This document shows, piece after piece, positions 22,588-30,317 of a DNA stretch of 30,317 nt. Source of the DNA: Acidobacteriota bacterium (GTDB lineage: Bacteria; Acidobacteriota; Blastocatellia; Pyrinomonadales; Pyrinomonadaceae); NCBI GenBank assembly GCA_024640445.1, contig JAHEEZ010000007.1:1-30317 (forward strand), read 5' to 3'. Both the position numbers and the translations under genes were made by a program. A model generated the notes under the pieces. That model saw nothing but the letters and a program-made list of their open reading frames with translations, was not told the DNA's origin and searched no databases. Every line of letters starts with the position of its first letter. The stretch's first letter is position 1.

Positions 22588-23250
22588 CTACGCGGATGTG
22601 GATTCGGTCTTGTCTGTTTTATTTGGCTGCGGGGTCAACCTCAGGTACGGTTTGATCTTCCGGAATCCTGCGGGGAATTTCGCGTCCGCTTCTTCGTCAG
22701 TTACCTTAGGCGCAATGATGACGTCGTCGCCGTCCCTCCAGTTGACCGGAGTCGCCACAGTGTATTTTGAGACGAGTTGGAGCGAGTCAATGACCCTAAG
22801 GATCTCGTCAAAGTCCCTACCGGTACTCGCCGGATAAGTGATCATCAGCCTGATCTTCTTATCTGGGTCAACCACAAAGACCGAACGGACGGTGAAGGTG
22901 TCGTCCGCGTTCGGATGGATCATGTCATACAGGTCCGAAACCGTCTTGTCCTCATCCGCTATGATGGGGAAGTTGAGTGCAGTGCCTTGCGTCTCTTCGA
23001 TGTCTTTCGCCCATTCAATATGGGAATCGAGCGGATCAACGCTGAGGCCGATGATCTTGACGTTTCGCTCGTCGAATTTCGGTTTCATCCTTGCGGCGCA
23101 GCCGAGTTCGGTAGTGCAGACCGGCGTGAAGTCCGCCGGGTGAGAGAAAAGCACTCCCCAGCTGTCGCCGAGCCATTCATGGAAATTTACTGTTCCTGCA
23201 GTGGTTTGCGCCGTGAAATCCGGCGCGGTGTCGCCAAGCCTTAATGACAT
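22588..23250 (-). CDS. 1-Cys peroxiredoxin (Prx6 type)
   Basis: 220 residues. Reduces hydrogen peroxide and organic peroxides. The catalytic C45 lies in HPADFTPVCTTELG, and the C-terminal extension (VATPVNWRDGDDVIIAP, then KPYLRLTPQP) is that of the Prx6 subfamily, which has no conserved resolving cysteine and relies on an external thiol. With bshC in the same window, bacillithiol is a possible reductant, but this is inference. AAGGAG lies seven bases before the ATG. The leader is long (about 190 bases from the candidate promoter) and contains a 12-base perfect palindrome. Confidence 0.93.
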   Translation of the reverse strand: MSLRLGDTAPDFTAQTTAGTVNFHEWLGDSWGVLFSHPADFTPVCTTELGCAARMKPKFDERNVKIIGLSVDPLDSHIEWAKDIEETQGTALNFPIIADEDKTVSDLYDMIHPNADDTFTVRSVFVVDPDKKIRLMITYPASTGRDFDEILRVIDSLQLVSKYTVATPVNWRDGDDVIIAPKVTDEEADAKFPAGFRKIKPYLRLTPQPNKTDKTESTSA

Positions 23251-23356
23251 ATCGTTACTCCTTTGTTGAACTGATCGCCCGTTCCGTTCCAGCCGGAGAG
23301 AGCTAGTCCGCGTTAACTCGAATCAGCCGCGGACAACATAAAATAAGGGGAAAAGA

Positions 23357-23368
23357 ACTTTCGAAAGT
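23357..23368. promoter_or_regulatory. Perfect palindrome upstream of the peroxiredoxin gene
   Basis: ACTTTCGAAAGT is a 12-base perfect palindrome about 107 bases upstream of the peroxiredoxin start and downstream of its candidate promoter. It could be a repressor or redox-regulator site, or a small hairpin in the leader. No second copy is seen in the window. Confidence 0.3.
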
Positions 23369-23446
23369 ACGCCCTCCAGGCGCTGTCCGTTCACGATGAC
23401 ACAGGCTGCGAGAAGGCCTGCCGCTTCCGACGTAATTTATACTTAG

Positions 23447-23475
23447 ATACTACTGCTAATCGATTCGAGTCTCAA
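23447..23475 (-). promoter_or_regulatory. Candidate promoter of the peroxiredoxin gene
   Basis: TTGAGA (23475-23470), 17 bases, then TAGTAT (23452-23447) on the minus strand; 5 of 6 and 4 of 6 consensus matches. The predicted leader is about 190 bases. Confidence 0.4.
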
Positions 23476-23504
23476 GATTCGCAAAAGAGCGGTGCTTCGC
23501 AGCC

Positions 23505-24809
23505 CTATGTCCTTTCATCCGCCGAGCCGACCTCTCCGGGTTCAGGAGTCTTTCGAAGCCTTACAAGCTGTACCCGCTTGGCGTCCGCTTTCAGGATCTC
23601 CAGGTCGATGCCGCGAAAACTGAGCGTTTCACCCTTCTTAGGGACATAACCCGCTTCTGAGGTTACAAGCCCTGCTATGGTAGTGAAGTCGTCGTCTTCG
23701 ATCTCCATATCGAGAAGCCGTTCGATCTTGCCGATCTCTGTCGATCCAAACACCTCGAACGAACCGTCTTCTCCTTCGGTTATCTCGACTGCCTCTTCGT
23801 CGCTGTCCTCGTCCTCGATCTCGCCGACGATCTCCTCCAGAATGTCCTCGACCGTCACAAGTCCGGCAACACCTCCGTATTCGTCGATAACGATCGCTAT
23901 CTGAACATGGTTGAGTTGCATCGACTTCAGAAGGTCCGAAACAGACTTGGTCTCAGGGACAAAATAGGCCGGCCTCAGAAGCGGTTCGATCAGCTCGGAT
24001 TCCTTGTTTTCCGCCCATGCGTTCAAAATATCCCGCACGTAGATCACACCCTCTATGTTGTCTATGTTTTCTTTGTAGACGGGAAGTCGCGAAAACTTTT
24101 CGCCGATCATCGCGTCCCGCGCCTGACGAACGGTCGAGTCGCTCGCAAGGCCCCGGATCTCGGTGCGCGGGGTCATCACTTCCTCAACCCGAGTGTCCGA
24201 AAACTCGATCATAGTCTCGATCATGTGCCGCTCTTCTTCCTCGATTATCCCTTCAGCTTCGCCGACGTCGATGAACGCCTGAATATTCTCGTCCTCGTCT
24301 TCTTCGCTATCGGGCGCGGCGCTCGTGTCGTCATCCGTCTTCTCGCGGCCCTTGAACGACGGCTCAAGTGGATCAGCGACGAACGGCAGCACCAGGTAGA
24401 TAGGCCGAACGGTTGGCAGCAGGAAGAGCAATTTCTTTTCCGGATCGTTCCAGGTGATGAACCGCGGAATGACTTGTCTGAAGATCACGGTCAGCGCCAG
24501 GCAGATCGCCAAAGAGTAGATGAGCATTTCCTTCGCCGTCGTGAAATACCGGTAAACGATAAGAACCACGATGACGGAAAAGACGATGAGCAGGATCTGG
24601 ATGGCGGAAGAAAGCGCGAAGCGGAATCGCGGGCGGTTCTCGGAAATCTCGCGCAGGAACGCGACCGAACTTGGTTTTCTGTTCTCCTCGGCATCGGAGA
24701 ACAGCCTTCGAAGGCTTACGTCGCTTAGCTGGGAAAACGCCATATCGACCGATGCCAGCAGCGTGAGCGCCAGCAGCAATGCGACGGCGATGGCTATTTC
24801 AATCTCCAT
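23505..24809 (-). CDS. CNNM/CorC-HlyC family membrane protein with CBS pair
   Basis: 434 residues, hemolysin-C/CorC (UPF0053) family. The N-terminal CNNM (DUF21) region has three to four membrane segments (residues about 1-22, 58-85, 92-110 and a re-entrant stretch near 125-140). A strongly acidic linker (DDDTSAAPDSEEDEDE) leads to the EEERHMIETMIEFSDTRVEEVMTPR motif that opens the CBS pair, which includes VVIDEYGG-like IAIVIDEYGGVAGLVTVEDILEEIVGEI. The C-terminal CorC_HlyC domain ends the protein. Members are linked to magnesium or cobalt efflux and membrane ion balance. The promoter lies so close to the start that the mRNA would have almost no leader, and no Shine-Dalgarno sequence is present. 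Confidence 0.92.
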   Translation of the reverse strand: MEIEIAIAVALLLALTLLASVDMAFSQLSDVSLRRLFSDAEENRKPSSVAFLREISENRPRFRFALSSAIQILLIVFSVIVVLIVYRYFTTAKEMLIYSLAICLALTVIFRQVIPRFITWNDPEKKLLFLLPTVRPIYLVLPFVADPLEPSFKGREKTDDDTSAAPDSEEDEDENIQAFIDVGEAEGIIEEEERHMIETMIEFSDTRVEEVMTPRTEIRGLASDSTVRQARDAMIGEKFSRLPVYKENIDNIEGVIYVRDILNAWAENKESELIEPLLRPAYFVPETKSVSDLLKSMQLNHVQIAIVIDEYGGVAGLVTVEDILEEIVGEIEDEDSDEEAVEITEGEDGSFEVFGSTEIGKIERLLDMEIEDDDFTTIAGLVTSEAGYVPKKGETLSFRGIDLEILKADAKRVQLVRLRKTPEPGEVGSADERT

Positions 24810-24820
24810 TTGTTGGGATG

Positions 24821-24849
24821 ATTGTAATTAACAATCCCCGAATAGTAAA
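24821..24849 (-). promoter_or_regulatory. Candidate promoter giving a nearly leaderless mRNA
   Basis: TTTACT (24849-24844), 17 bases, then TACAAT (24826-24821), 11 bases before the ATG of the CNNM/CorC gene. Transcription would start about five bases before the start codon. The 140 bases beyond, up to the pgl stop, hold purine-rich near-repeats (ACAGGG, CAGGGGAC) and no gene. Confidence 0.45.
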
Positions 24850-24989
24850 TGGATTGAGACGATTATGCGACGAGAAACGGCATGAAGTCCGGTACGAGAG
24901 TCAGGGGACGGCGAGAGGGAGAAAGGAGACAGGGGTATTGAAGGGACAGGGCCTGGCACTGCCCGTGAGCGAATCGAAGTTGACTGTGG

Positions 24990-25730
24990 TCATTTCTTCT
25001 TGAGCAGGGCCGCAGCGTCCTTGTCCGCGAGCCAGACCAACTCGCCATCCGTCGGCTTCACGCATCCGGCCGGGAACCGCGAACAGTTCCTCTCACCTTC
25101 GACCGCTTCCTTCAAAGCTTCCGCCTTCTCAGGACCGGTGACCGCGAAGATTATCTTCCGGGCGCTGTTGATCACAGGGAACGTGAGCGTCAGGCGATTT
25201 GAATCAAGGATCTCAACCCGGTTCATTACCGCGATCCGGTCTGTGACCTTCAGCGCGTCCGTGTTCGGGAAGAGCGATGCGGTGTGGCAATCATCGCCAA
25301 GCCCCAGAAGAACAAGATCGAATACTGGAAACTCACCCGGTTTGAGCTCGAAGAATCGCCGGAGCGACTGCTCGTATTTCACCGCAACTTCTTTAGCGTC
25401 GATGATCTCCGTCATCCAGCGTATTACGTTGGAAGACGGTACTGAAAGCGGTTTGAAAAAAAGGTCCCTCGCAAGCCTATAGTTGCTGCGTTCGGATTCT
25501 GGCGATACATCCCGTTCATCCCCAAAAAAGAAATAGACCTTTGAAAGATCTACTTTGGAGGCGAGACCGCCTTCGACCAGTGCCTGATAGAAGCGTACGG
25601 GTGTAGAGCCGCCCGAGAGCGCGACGGTGAACCTTCCGCGCTGCGATATTGCCTTCTTCGCGCACGTAACGAACTCTTCCGCAAGTCGCGGGAAAAGTGC
25701 TTTCTCTTCAAGGATTTGAACAGCTGCCAT
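24990..25730 (-). CDS. pgl: 6-phosphogluconolactonase
   Basis: Hydrolyses 6-phosphogluconolactone, the second step of the oxidative pentose phosphate pathway. With ATG 25730 the protein has 246 residues, the normal size, and begins AAVQILEEKALFPRLAEEF. Family motifs are VALSGGSTPVRFYQAL, VYFFFGDER and GLGDDCHTASLFPN; the last has Cys where Gly is usual (GxDGHTASLFP). The frame is open 35 codons upstream into the zwf gene, but a good promoter lies in that stretch and the residues do not fit the family. It follows zwf by 73 bases and can be transcribed with it or from its own promoter. No Shine-Dalgarno sequence precedes the start. Confidence 0.93.
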   Translation of the reverse strand: MAAVQILEEKALFPRLAEEFVTCAKKAISQRGRFTVALSGGSTPVRFYQALVEGGLASKVDLSKVYFFFGDERDVSPESERSNYRLARDLFFKPLSVPSSNVIRWMTEIIDAKEVAVKYEQSLRRFFELKPGEFPVFDLVLLGLGDDCHTASLFPNTDALKVTDRIAVMNRVEILDSNRLTLTFPVINSARKIIFAVTGPEKAEALKEAVEGERNCSRFPAGCVKPTDGELVWLADKDAAALLKKK

Positions 25731-25746
25731 ATTATTCGGAACTTGC

Positions 25747-25776
25747 AATATATCGCATTTGAATTTCCAGGGGCAA
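25747..25776 (-). promoter_or_regulatory. Candidate internal promoter of pgl
   Basis: TTGCCC (25776-25771), 18 bases, then TATATT (25752-25747), 16 bases before the pgl start; 4 of 6 and 5 of 6 matches. It lies wholly in the zwf-pgl gap and would give a leader of about nine bases. Confidence 0.45.
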
Positions 25777-25803
25777 CAGCGTGAATGCGTTCCGGTCTTC
25801 AGG

Positions 25804-27321
25804 CTATTCGATATCGTTCTTCCACTTTCTGCCATCGCGCTCGAGAAGCTCGTCGGCTTCCGGGGGCCCCCAGGACCCGCTATTGTAGTTCGGGAATGAA
25901 CGAGCCGGGATGGCGTCCCAGACGTCCAGCACCGGCGAAACTATGCGCCAGCTGGACTCGACCATGTCGGCACGCTGGAACAGCGTGGCGTCGCCGAGCA
26001 TGCAGTCATACAGAAGCCTTTCATAACCGGTCGAAATGGTTTCACCGAAATGATCGGCGTAATCGAAATCCATGTCTACCGAACCCATGCTCACAAGCGG
26101 GCCCGGCACCTTCGCTCCGAAATGGAGGGTGATCCCCTCATCCGGCTGTATGTGGAGCACAATTCGGTTCGTCGTGAGCCTTTCGACCGGAGTATCGCGA
26201 AACAGGACAAAAGGGGCCTGCTTGAACTGGATCAGGATCGAAGTGTGTTTCCGTTCGAGTCTTTTTCCTGTCCTTATGTAAAAAGGCACACCCGCCCAGC
26301 GCCAGTTATCGATCGATAGTTTCAACGCCGCGTAGGTTTCCGTTTCCGATGTCTCCGGCACTCCGTTCTCTGTCCGGTACGCGGGGACCGGTTTGCCTTC
26401 GATCTCGCCGGAATCATACTGCCCGCGCACCGTCTTGTTAAGAACGTCCTCAGGCGAATAGGCCTGGATCGCCTGCAGGATCTTCGCCTGTTCGTCACGA
26501 ACTGCGTCCGCTTCAAATGATACCGGGGGCTCCATAGCCGTAAGCGTCACCAACTGGAATATGTGATTTGGAACCATGTCCCGCAACGCGCCCGCCTTGT
26601 CGTAATAACCCGCGCGCTGTTCGACTCCAAGGTCTTCGGCGACAGTTATCTGCACATGGTCGATGAAATTGCGGTTCCATATGGGTTCGAAAATACTGTT
26701 TCCGAACCGGAAGACCAATATGTTCTGAACCGTTTCCTTGCCGAGATAGTGATCGATCCGGTAGATCTGCTTTTCGGTCAGGATCTTTAGAAGGTCTGCA
26801 TTGAGCTGCTTCGCCGACGAAATGTCCCTGCCGAAAGGCTTTTCAAAAATGAACCTTCTCCAAAGTCCGTTCGATTCTTCAGCAAGGCCGTTCTTACAGA
26901 TCTTGTGCGTGACGTCTGCAAATAGAGAAGGCGGTATCGCCATATAGAAAAAGAAGTTCGCAGGAATCGAATGCTTTTCTGTGACCATTTCGAGAAGGTC
27001 TTTGATATCACCGAACAAGGCTTTGTCGTCGTCGAAATCGCCGCCGGTGTAATAAGTCCTTTCGGAAAACCAGTCAAGCAAACTCTGGTCGTAGCCGTCA
27101 CCGATGAAGTCCTTCAGATCATCACCGATCTTCTTCTTAAAATCTTCAGAAGACATTTCCTGGCGACCGACGCCGATGACCGCGAAATTAGAAGGGAGAT
27201 AGCCGTCCCGTGCCAGGTAATACAACGCCGGGTAAAGTTTGCGTTTTGTAAGATCTCCGGTCGCGCCGAAAATGATCATCACGCAGGAGTCTGATTTTCG
27301 CGTCGCGTCGTTGTTAATCAT
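25804..27321 (-). CDS. zwf: Glucose-6-phosphate 1-dehydrogenase
   Basis: 505 residues, normal length. Oxidises glucose 6-phosphate to 6-phosphogluconolactone and makes NADPH, entry to the oxidative pentose phosphate pathway. The nucleotide-binding GATGDLTKRK is at 19-28 and the substrate-binding/catalytic RIDHYLGKE at 188-196; EKPFGRD (160-166) is also typical. The next gene, pgl, encodes the following step. It lies 23 bases after ybeY on the same strand. The start ATG 27321 has GGAAG ten bases upstream, a weak ribosome site. The NADPH made could support bacillithiol-disulfide reduction, but no direct link is visible. Confidence 0.97.
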   Translation of the reverse strand: MINNDATRKSDSCVMIIFGATGDLTKRKLYPALYYLARDGYLPSNFAVIGVGRQEMSSEDFKKKIGDDLKDFIGDGYDQSLLDWFSERTYYTGGDFDDDKALFGDIKDLLEMVTEKHSIPANFFFYMAIPPSLFADVTHKICKNGLAEESNGLWRRFIFEKPFGRDISSAKQLNADLLKILTEKQIYRIDHYLGKETVQNILVFRFGNSIFEPIWNRNFIDHVQITVAEDLGVEQRAGYYDKAGALRDMVPNHIFQLVTLTAMEPPVSFEADAVRDEQAKILQAIQAYSPEDVLNKTVRGQYDSGEIEGKPVPAYRTENGVPETSETETYAALKLSIDNWRWAGVPFYIRTGKRLERKHTSILIQFKQAPFVLFRDTPVERLTTNRIVLHIQPDEGITLHFGAKVPGPLVSMGSVDMDFDYADHFGETISTGYERLLYDCMLGDATLFQRADMVESSWRIVSPVLDVWDAIPARSFPNYNSGSWGPPEADELLERDGRKWKNDIE

Positions 27322-27344
27322 TGGGCGGGTTCTTCCAAAGTCGG

Positions 27345-27761
27345 CTATTCGCTGATGTTAAGCTTCTTCCTGAGTTTGATCTCCATTCGGTCCATTGTGC
27401 CGTCGTCCGTTTCGTGGTCGTAACCTGCCAGATGGAGCAGGCCGTGAAGTATGAGCTGTTTGATCTCGAGGTCCGGCGAAAGGCCATTCTCGGCAGCCTG
27501 CCTGGCGGCGCTCTCCACTGAGATCACGATATCCCCCAGGTATTCTTCTTCGTCGCCAAATGGAAACGAAAGGACGTCAGTCGGCGTGTTCTTGCCTCGG
27601 TACTTTGAATTCAGCTTTAGTATCTTCCGGTCCGAAACGAACGCTATCGCGGCATCGCGACCCTTTGCATTTTCGATAAGGTCCGCGGCCTGTTCGGCGA
27701 ATTCTACGAAACCGATGCTCTCTATCCTGACTTTCCGTTGCTTGTTTACGATCTCGATCAT
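27345..27761 (-). CDS. ybeY: Endoribonuclease YbeY (rRNA maturation factor)
   Basis: 138 residues. YbeY is a zinc-dependent single-strand endoribonuclease needed for 16S rRNA 3'-end maturation and ribosome quality control. The zinc-binding motif HGLLHLAGYDHE gives H106, H110 and H116. The upstream TDVLSFPFGDEEEYLGDIVIS segment is also conserved. It starts 13 bases after the phoH-like gene, the usual neighbour (ybeZ-ybeY), and precedes zwf by 23 bases. The start ATG 27761 has only a weak purine-rich site before it (GGCGG). Confidence 0.96.
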   Translation of the reverse strand: MIEIVNKQRKVRIESIGFVEFAEQAADLIENAKGRDAAIAFVSDRKILKLNSKYRGKNTPTDVLSFPFGDEEEYLGDIVISVESAARQAAENGLSPDLEIKQLILHGLLHLAGYDHETDDGTMDRMEIKLRKKLNISE

Positions 27762-27774
27762 AAGACGCCGCCGG

Positions 27775-28833
27775 TTATTGATCGTTCTCTGGAGAGTTCG
27801 AATGGGCCTCGTAGGCTCGAACGATCATTTGGACCAATTTGTGACGCACCACGTCCCGTTCATCGAAATATACGAATTCGATGTCGTCGATGCCTTTTAG
27901 AATCTTCTGGACCTGGACAATACCGCTCTTTTGTCCGCGCGGCAGGTCTATTTGCGTTTGATCTCCGGTCACGACCGTTTTTGAGCCGAAGCCGATGCGT
28001 GTGAGGAACATCTTCATCTGCTCAGCTGTTGTGTTCTGGGCTTCGTCAAGAATAATGAACGCGTCCGACAGGGTTCTTCCCCTCATAAACGCAAGCGGAG
28101 CGATCTCAATTATTCGCTTCTCCAGCATCTTCGTAACCCTTTCCGCGTCGACAAGGTCAAAAAGCGCGTCGTAAAGCGGCCGCAAATACGGATCCACCTT
28201 GTCCTGCAGGTCGCCCGGCAAGAAGCCGAGCCGCTCGCCCGCCTCGACCGCCGGCCTCGTCAGGATAATCCTGCTTACCTGCTTCTGGAACAGCGCGTGA
28301 ACCGCCATTGCGACGCCGAGAAATGATTTTCCGGTACCGGCGGGACCGATACCGAAGACAAGGTCCCTGTTCTGCATCGCCTCGATATAGCGGCGTTGAT
28401 TTACCGACTTCGGCGCGACCTGTTTCTTACCGGACGGGTTGAATCGGGCCTTTGTGAAGTAATCTTTCAGAGAATAAGCGCGGTCTTCGGCGATCTGCTT
28501 AAAGGCACTTCTTAGTTCCTTGTCGGAGAAGGAACTGCCTTCTTCAAAAAGGTCCGCGAAATCGCGAAGTATCGCTTTCACCGTTTCCACGTCCGCCGGA
28601 GATCCGTCGATCGTCAGATCGTGCCCCCTTGTATCCACGCGGACATCAAGGAGCGACTCCAGATATTTTATGTTTGCATCGTGTACGCCGAAGAGGGTCT
28701 CCAGCGCTCGGGGCGGTAATTCGATCTTGTTCAAAACTTCTCGGAAAAAGCTCCTTTCAACAGATTTTGAGTTGATCTCAGCCCCTTTGAAACAAGGCTG
28801 AAGACGGCTTCTAGCGATTGCGATGAATTTCAC
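27775..28833 (-). CDS. phoH: PhoH family (YbeZ-like) ATPase
   Basis: 352 residues. A P-loop ATPase of the PhoH/YbeZ family, partner of YbeY in RNA metabolism. Walker A GPAGTGKS is at 163-170, the conserved TRPAVEAGERLGFLPGDLQDKVDPY follows at about 192-216, Walker B is ILDEAQN (261-267) and sensor-type VTGDQTQIDLP comes later. An N-terminal KH-like region (ELPPRALETLFGVHDANIKYLE) is typical of the family. The start is GTG 28833 with AAAGG six bases upstream; the first ~30 residues are less conserved, and no better internal start is visible. It is the first gene of the phoH-ybeY-zwf-pgl run. Confidence 0.93.
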   Translation of the reverse strand: MKFIAIARSRLQPCFKGAEINSKSVERSFFREVLNKIELPPRALETLFGVHDANIKYLESLLDVRVDTRGHDLTIDGSPADVETVKAILRDFADLFEEGSSFSDKELRSAFKQIAEDRAYSLKDYFTKARFNPSGKKQVAPKSVNQRRYIEAMQNRDLVFGIGPAGTGKSFLGVAMAVHALFQKQVSRIILTRPAVEAGERLGFLPGDLQDKVDPYLRPLYDALFDLVDAERVTKMLEKRIIEIAPLAFMRGRTLSDAFIILDEAQNTTAEQMKMFLTRIGFGSKTVVTGDQTQIDLPRGQKSGIVQVQKILKGIDDIEFVYFDERDVVRHKLVQMIVRAYEAHSNSPENDQ

Positions 28834-28860
28834 AAGGCGCCTTTGCCTAAGGTCAAATCA

Positions 28861-28891
28861 GTATGATATCCTCATTGCTTTGTTATCATAC
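28861..28891. promoter_or_regulatory. Inverted repeat in the phoH-atpD divergent promoter region
   Basis: GTATGATA (28861-28868) and TATCATAC (28884-28891) form an 8-base inverted repeat with a 15-base spacer, a layout typical of a dimeric regulator site. It sits in the 94 bases between the divergent phoH-like and atpD starts. Possible atpD promoter elements overlap it (TTGTTA at 28880-28885 with TTATTA at 28904-28909), but they are weak. Confidence 0.4.
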
Positions 28892-28927
28892 CGTTTTAGC
28901 TAGTTATTACAAGGAGCAGATCAAACA

Positions 28928-30317
28928 ATGGCTAACGAAGGAACCCAACACGTCGGGAAGGTCGTTCAGGTGATCGGACCGGTTGTTGACGTTGAATTTT
29001 CAGACAATTATTTGCCCCCGATTTACCAGGCGCTTCGGATTACGTCGGAGGGGTTCGACGTAGATGAGACCGTGAATGTTATCTCGGAAGTCCAGCAGCA
29101 TCTCGGAGAAGGACGCGTGCGCGCCGTCTCGATGTTGCCGACCGACGGAATGGTTCGCGGTATGAAGGTGATAGATACCGGAGGCCCGATCACGGTGCCT
29201 GTCGGAAACGCGACGCTCGGCCGCGTAATGAACGTCATCGGCGATCCTGTGGACGAACTTGGCGAGGTCAAATCCGACACGCGTTCACCGATCCACGCTC
29301 ACGCGCCCAGTTTTGAAGAACAGGCCACCGAACTCGAGATGTTCGAGACGGGAATCAAGGTTATCGACCTGATTCAGCCCTTCCTCCGTGGAGGAAAGAT
29401 CGGTCTGTTCGGCGGCGCCGGCGTTGGCAAGACGGTTCTCATCATGGAGCTGATCAACAACGTTGCGAAGGGCCGTGAAGGATTTTCTGTTTTCGCGGGA
29501 GTCGGAGAACGCACTCGTGAAGGAAACGACCTTCTCCGCGAGATGGTCGAGTCGAAGGTCATCCAGTACGGAGACGAATTCAACACCGCGCTTCACGACG
29601 AAGGTACTTTTGATCTCACTAAGGTCGACAAAGGCGCGATCAAGGATTCAAAAGTTTCACTTATCTACGGTCAGATGACCGAGCCCCCCGGAGCGCGCCT
29701 CCGTGTCGCGCTCAGCGGACTTACCGTCGCTGAATACTTCCGGGATCAGGGGAACGACGTGCTTTTCTTCGTCGACAACATTTTCCGCTTCACACAGGCG
29801 GGATCAGAGGTTTCGGCTCTGCTCGGACGTATGCCGTCCGCTGTGGGATACCAGCCGAACCTGGCCACCGAAATGGGAGAGATGCAGGAGCGCATCACTT
29901 CAACCAAGACGGGCGCCATCACCTCGATCCAGGCCGTCTATGTTCCTGCCGACGATTACACCGACCCGGCGCCTGCGACCACGTTTGCTCACCTCGACGC
30001 CGTGACGGCGCTTTCGAGGCAGATCGTGGAACTGGGTATTTACCCGGCGGTTGATCCGCTTTCGTCGAACTCGCGTATCCTTGATCCGCAGATCGTCGGA
30101 GACGAGCATTACAACACCGCACAGGAGATCAAACAGATCCTTCAAAGGTACAAGGACTTGCAAGACATCATCGCCATCCTCGGGCTCGACGAACTGAGTG
30201 AAGACGATAAGCTGACGGTTTCGCGCGCGAGAAAGGTTCAGAGATTCTTCTCGCAGCCGTTCCACGTTGCCGAGCAGTTCACAGGTCTTCAGGGACGCTA
30301 TGTGAAGATCGAGGACA
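28928..30317 (+). CDS. atpD: ATP synthase F1 subunit beta (3' end outside window)
   Basis: The catalytic beta subunit of the F1Fo ATP synthase; 463 codons are visible and the frame runs off the right edge. Walker A GGAGVGKT is at 162-169, GERTREGND at 193-201, and DELSEDD, a variant of DELSEED, at 421-427. Residues about 213-240 form an insertion between the EMVES and KVSLIYGQM segments, absent from the E. coli protein but similar to that of Bacteroidota. AAGGAG lies 11 bases before ATG 28928. The gene upstream is the divergent phoH-like gene, not atpG, so atpD (probably with atpC beyond the window) is separate from the other ATP synthase genes. Confidence 0.97.
   Translation, partial: MANEGTQHVGKVVQVIGPVVDVEFSDNYLPPIYQALRITSEGFDVDETVNVISEVQQHLGEGRVRAVSMLPTDGMVRGMKVIDTGGPITVPVGNATLGRVMNVIGDPVDELGEVKSDTRSPIHAHAPSFEEQATELEMFETGIKVIDLIQPFLRGGKIGLFGGAGVGKTVLIMELINNVAKGREGFSVFAGVGERTREGNDLLREMVESKVIQYGDEFNTALHDEGTFDLTKVDKGAIKDSKVSLIYGQMTEPPGARLRVALSGLTVAEYFRDQGNDVLFFVDNIFRFTQAGSEVSALLGRMPSAVGYQPNLATEMGEMQERITSTKTGAITSIQAVYVPADDYTDPAPATTFAHLDAVTALSRQIVELGIYPAVDPLSSNSRILDPQIVGDEHYNTAQEIKQILQRYKDLQDIIAILGLDELSEDDKLTVSRARKVQRFFSQPFHVAEQFTGLQGRYVKIED

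Noticed and set aside
24820..24989. Purine-rich near-repeats between the CNNM gene and pgl as a regulatory RNA
   Set aside because: ACAGGG-type strings recur irregularly without a consistent unit or stable stem; only a weak GGGC/GCCC hairpin after pgl can be drawn.
25731..25835. Longer pgl start overlapping zwf
   Set aside because: The extra residues do not resemble the family and the stretch holds a good promoter.

Overview
The window is 30.3 kb of bacterial chromosome of moderate G+C, densely packed with housekeeping and envelope genes. There are no insertion sequences, phage genes, CRISPR arrays, tRNAs or rRNAs. The gene mix suggests a Gram-negative diderm of the Acidobacteriota, probably Blastocatellia/Pyrinomonadaceae: split glycine decarboxylase (gcvPA + gcvPB), bacillithiol enzyme BshC, an exported OmpA-like protein with Ig/PKD-like repeats, an exported sortilin-like propeller, and an AtpD insertion of the kind known from Bacteroidota. 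The phylum is inferred from gene content, not proven.

Layout. 1-400: tail of an unknown gene. 622-6717 (minus): a glycine cleavage operon in transcription order gcvT, small zinc ribbon, gcvH, gcvPA, a Tat-type class V aminotransferase, gcvPB. 6941-9670 (minus): an exported TPR protein followed by two small exported helical proteins that look like distant paralogues. 9872-10702 (plus): orphan larE with three cysteines. 11034-15830 (plus): a large outer-membrane/OmpA-like protein and an Asp-box beta-propeller. 15940-18121 (plus): bshC and a biotin carrier protein. 18151-20119 (minus): an aromatic amino acid operon, chorismate mutase, prephenate dehydratase and DAHP synthase. 20334-22509 (minus): a small CWC-type cysteine-rich protein and mutL. 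22588-24809 (minus): a 1-Cys peroxiredoxin and a CNNM/CorC-type membrane protein. 24990-28833 (minus): phoH-like, ybeY, zwf and pgl. 28928-end (plus): atpD, cut by the window edge.

The most interesting element lies upstream of the chorismate mutase gene. A 26-codon reading frame (19978-20058, minus) has eight consecutive aromatic codons (FYFYFYFF). It sits between a TTGACA promoter and a strong intrinsic terminator, and its RNA holds mutually exclusive 1:2, 2:3 and 3:4 pairings. This is the architecture of a ribosome-stalling transcription attenuator sensing Phe/Tyr charging. The prephenate dehydratase lacks its ACT domain and the DAHP synthase has only a short N-terminal extension, so feedback in this pathway may have moved from protein to RNA.

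Other points of interest are a four-cysteine cluster beside the PLP lysine of GcvPB, a Tat-signal PLP enzyme inside the gcv operon, unusual residues in the prephenate dehydratase, several promoters so close to the start codon that a leaderless or nearly leaderless mRNA is likely, a G-quadruplex-type heptamer repeat between convergent genes, and two long palindromic intergenic repeats.
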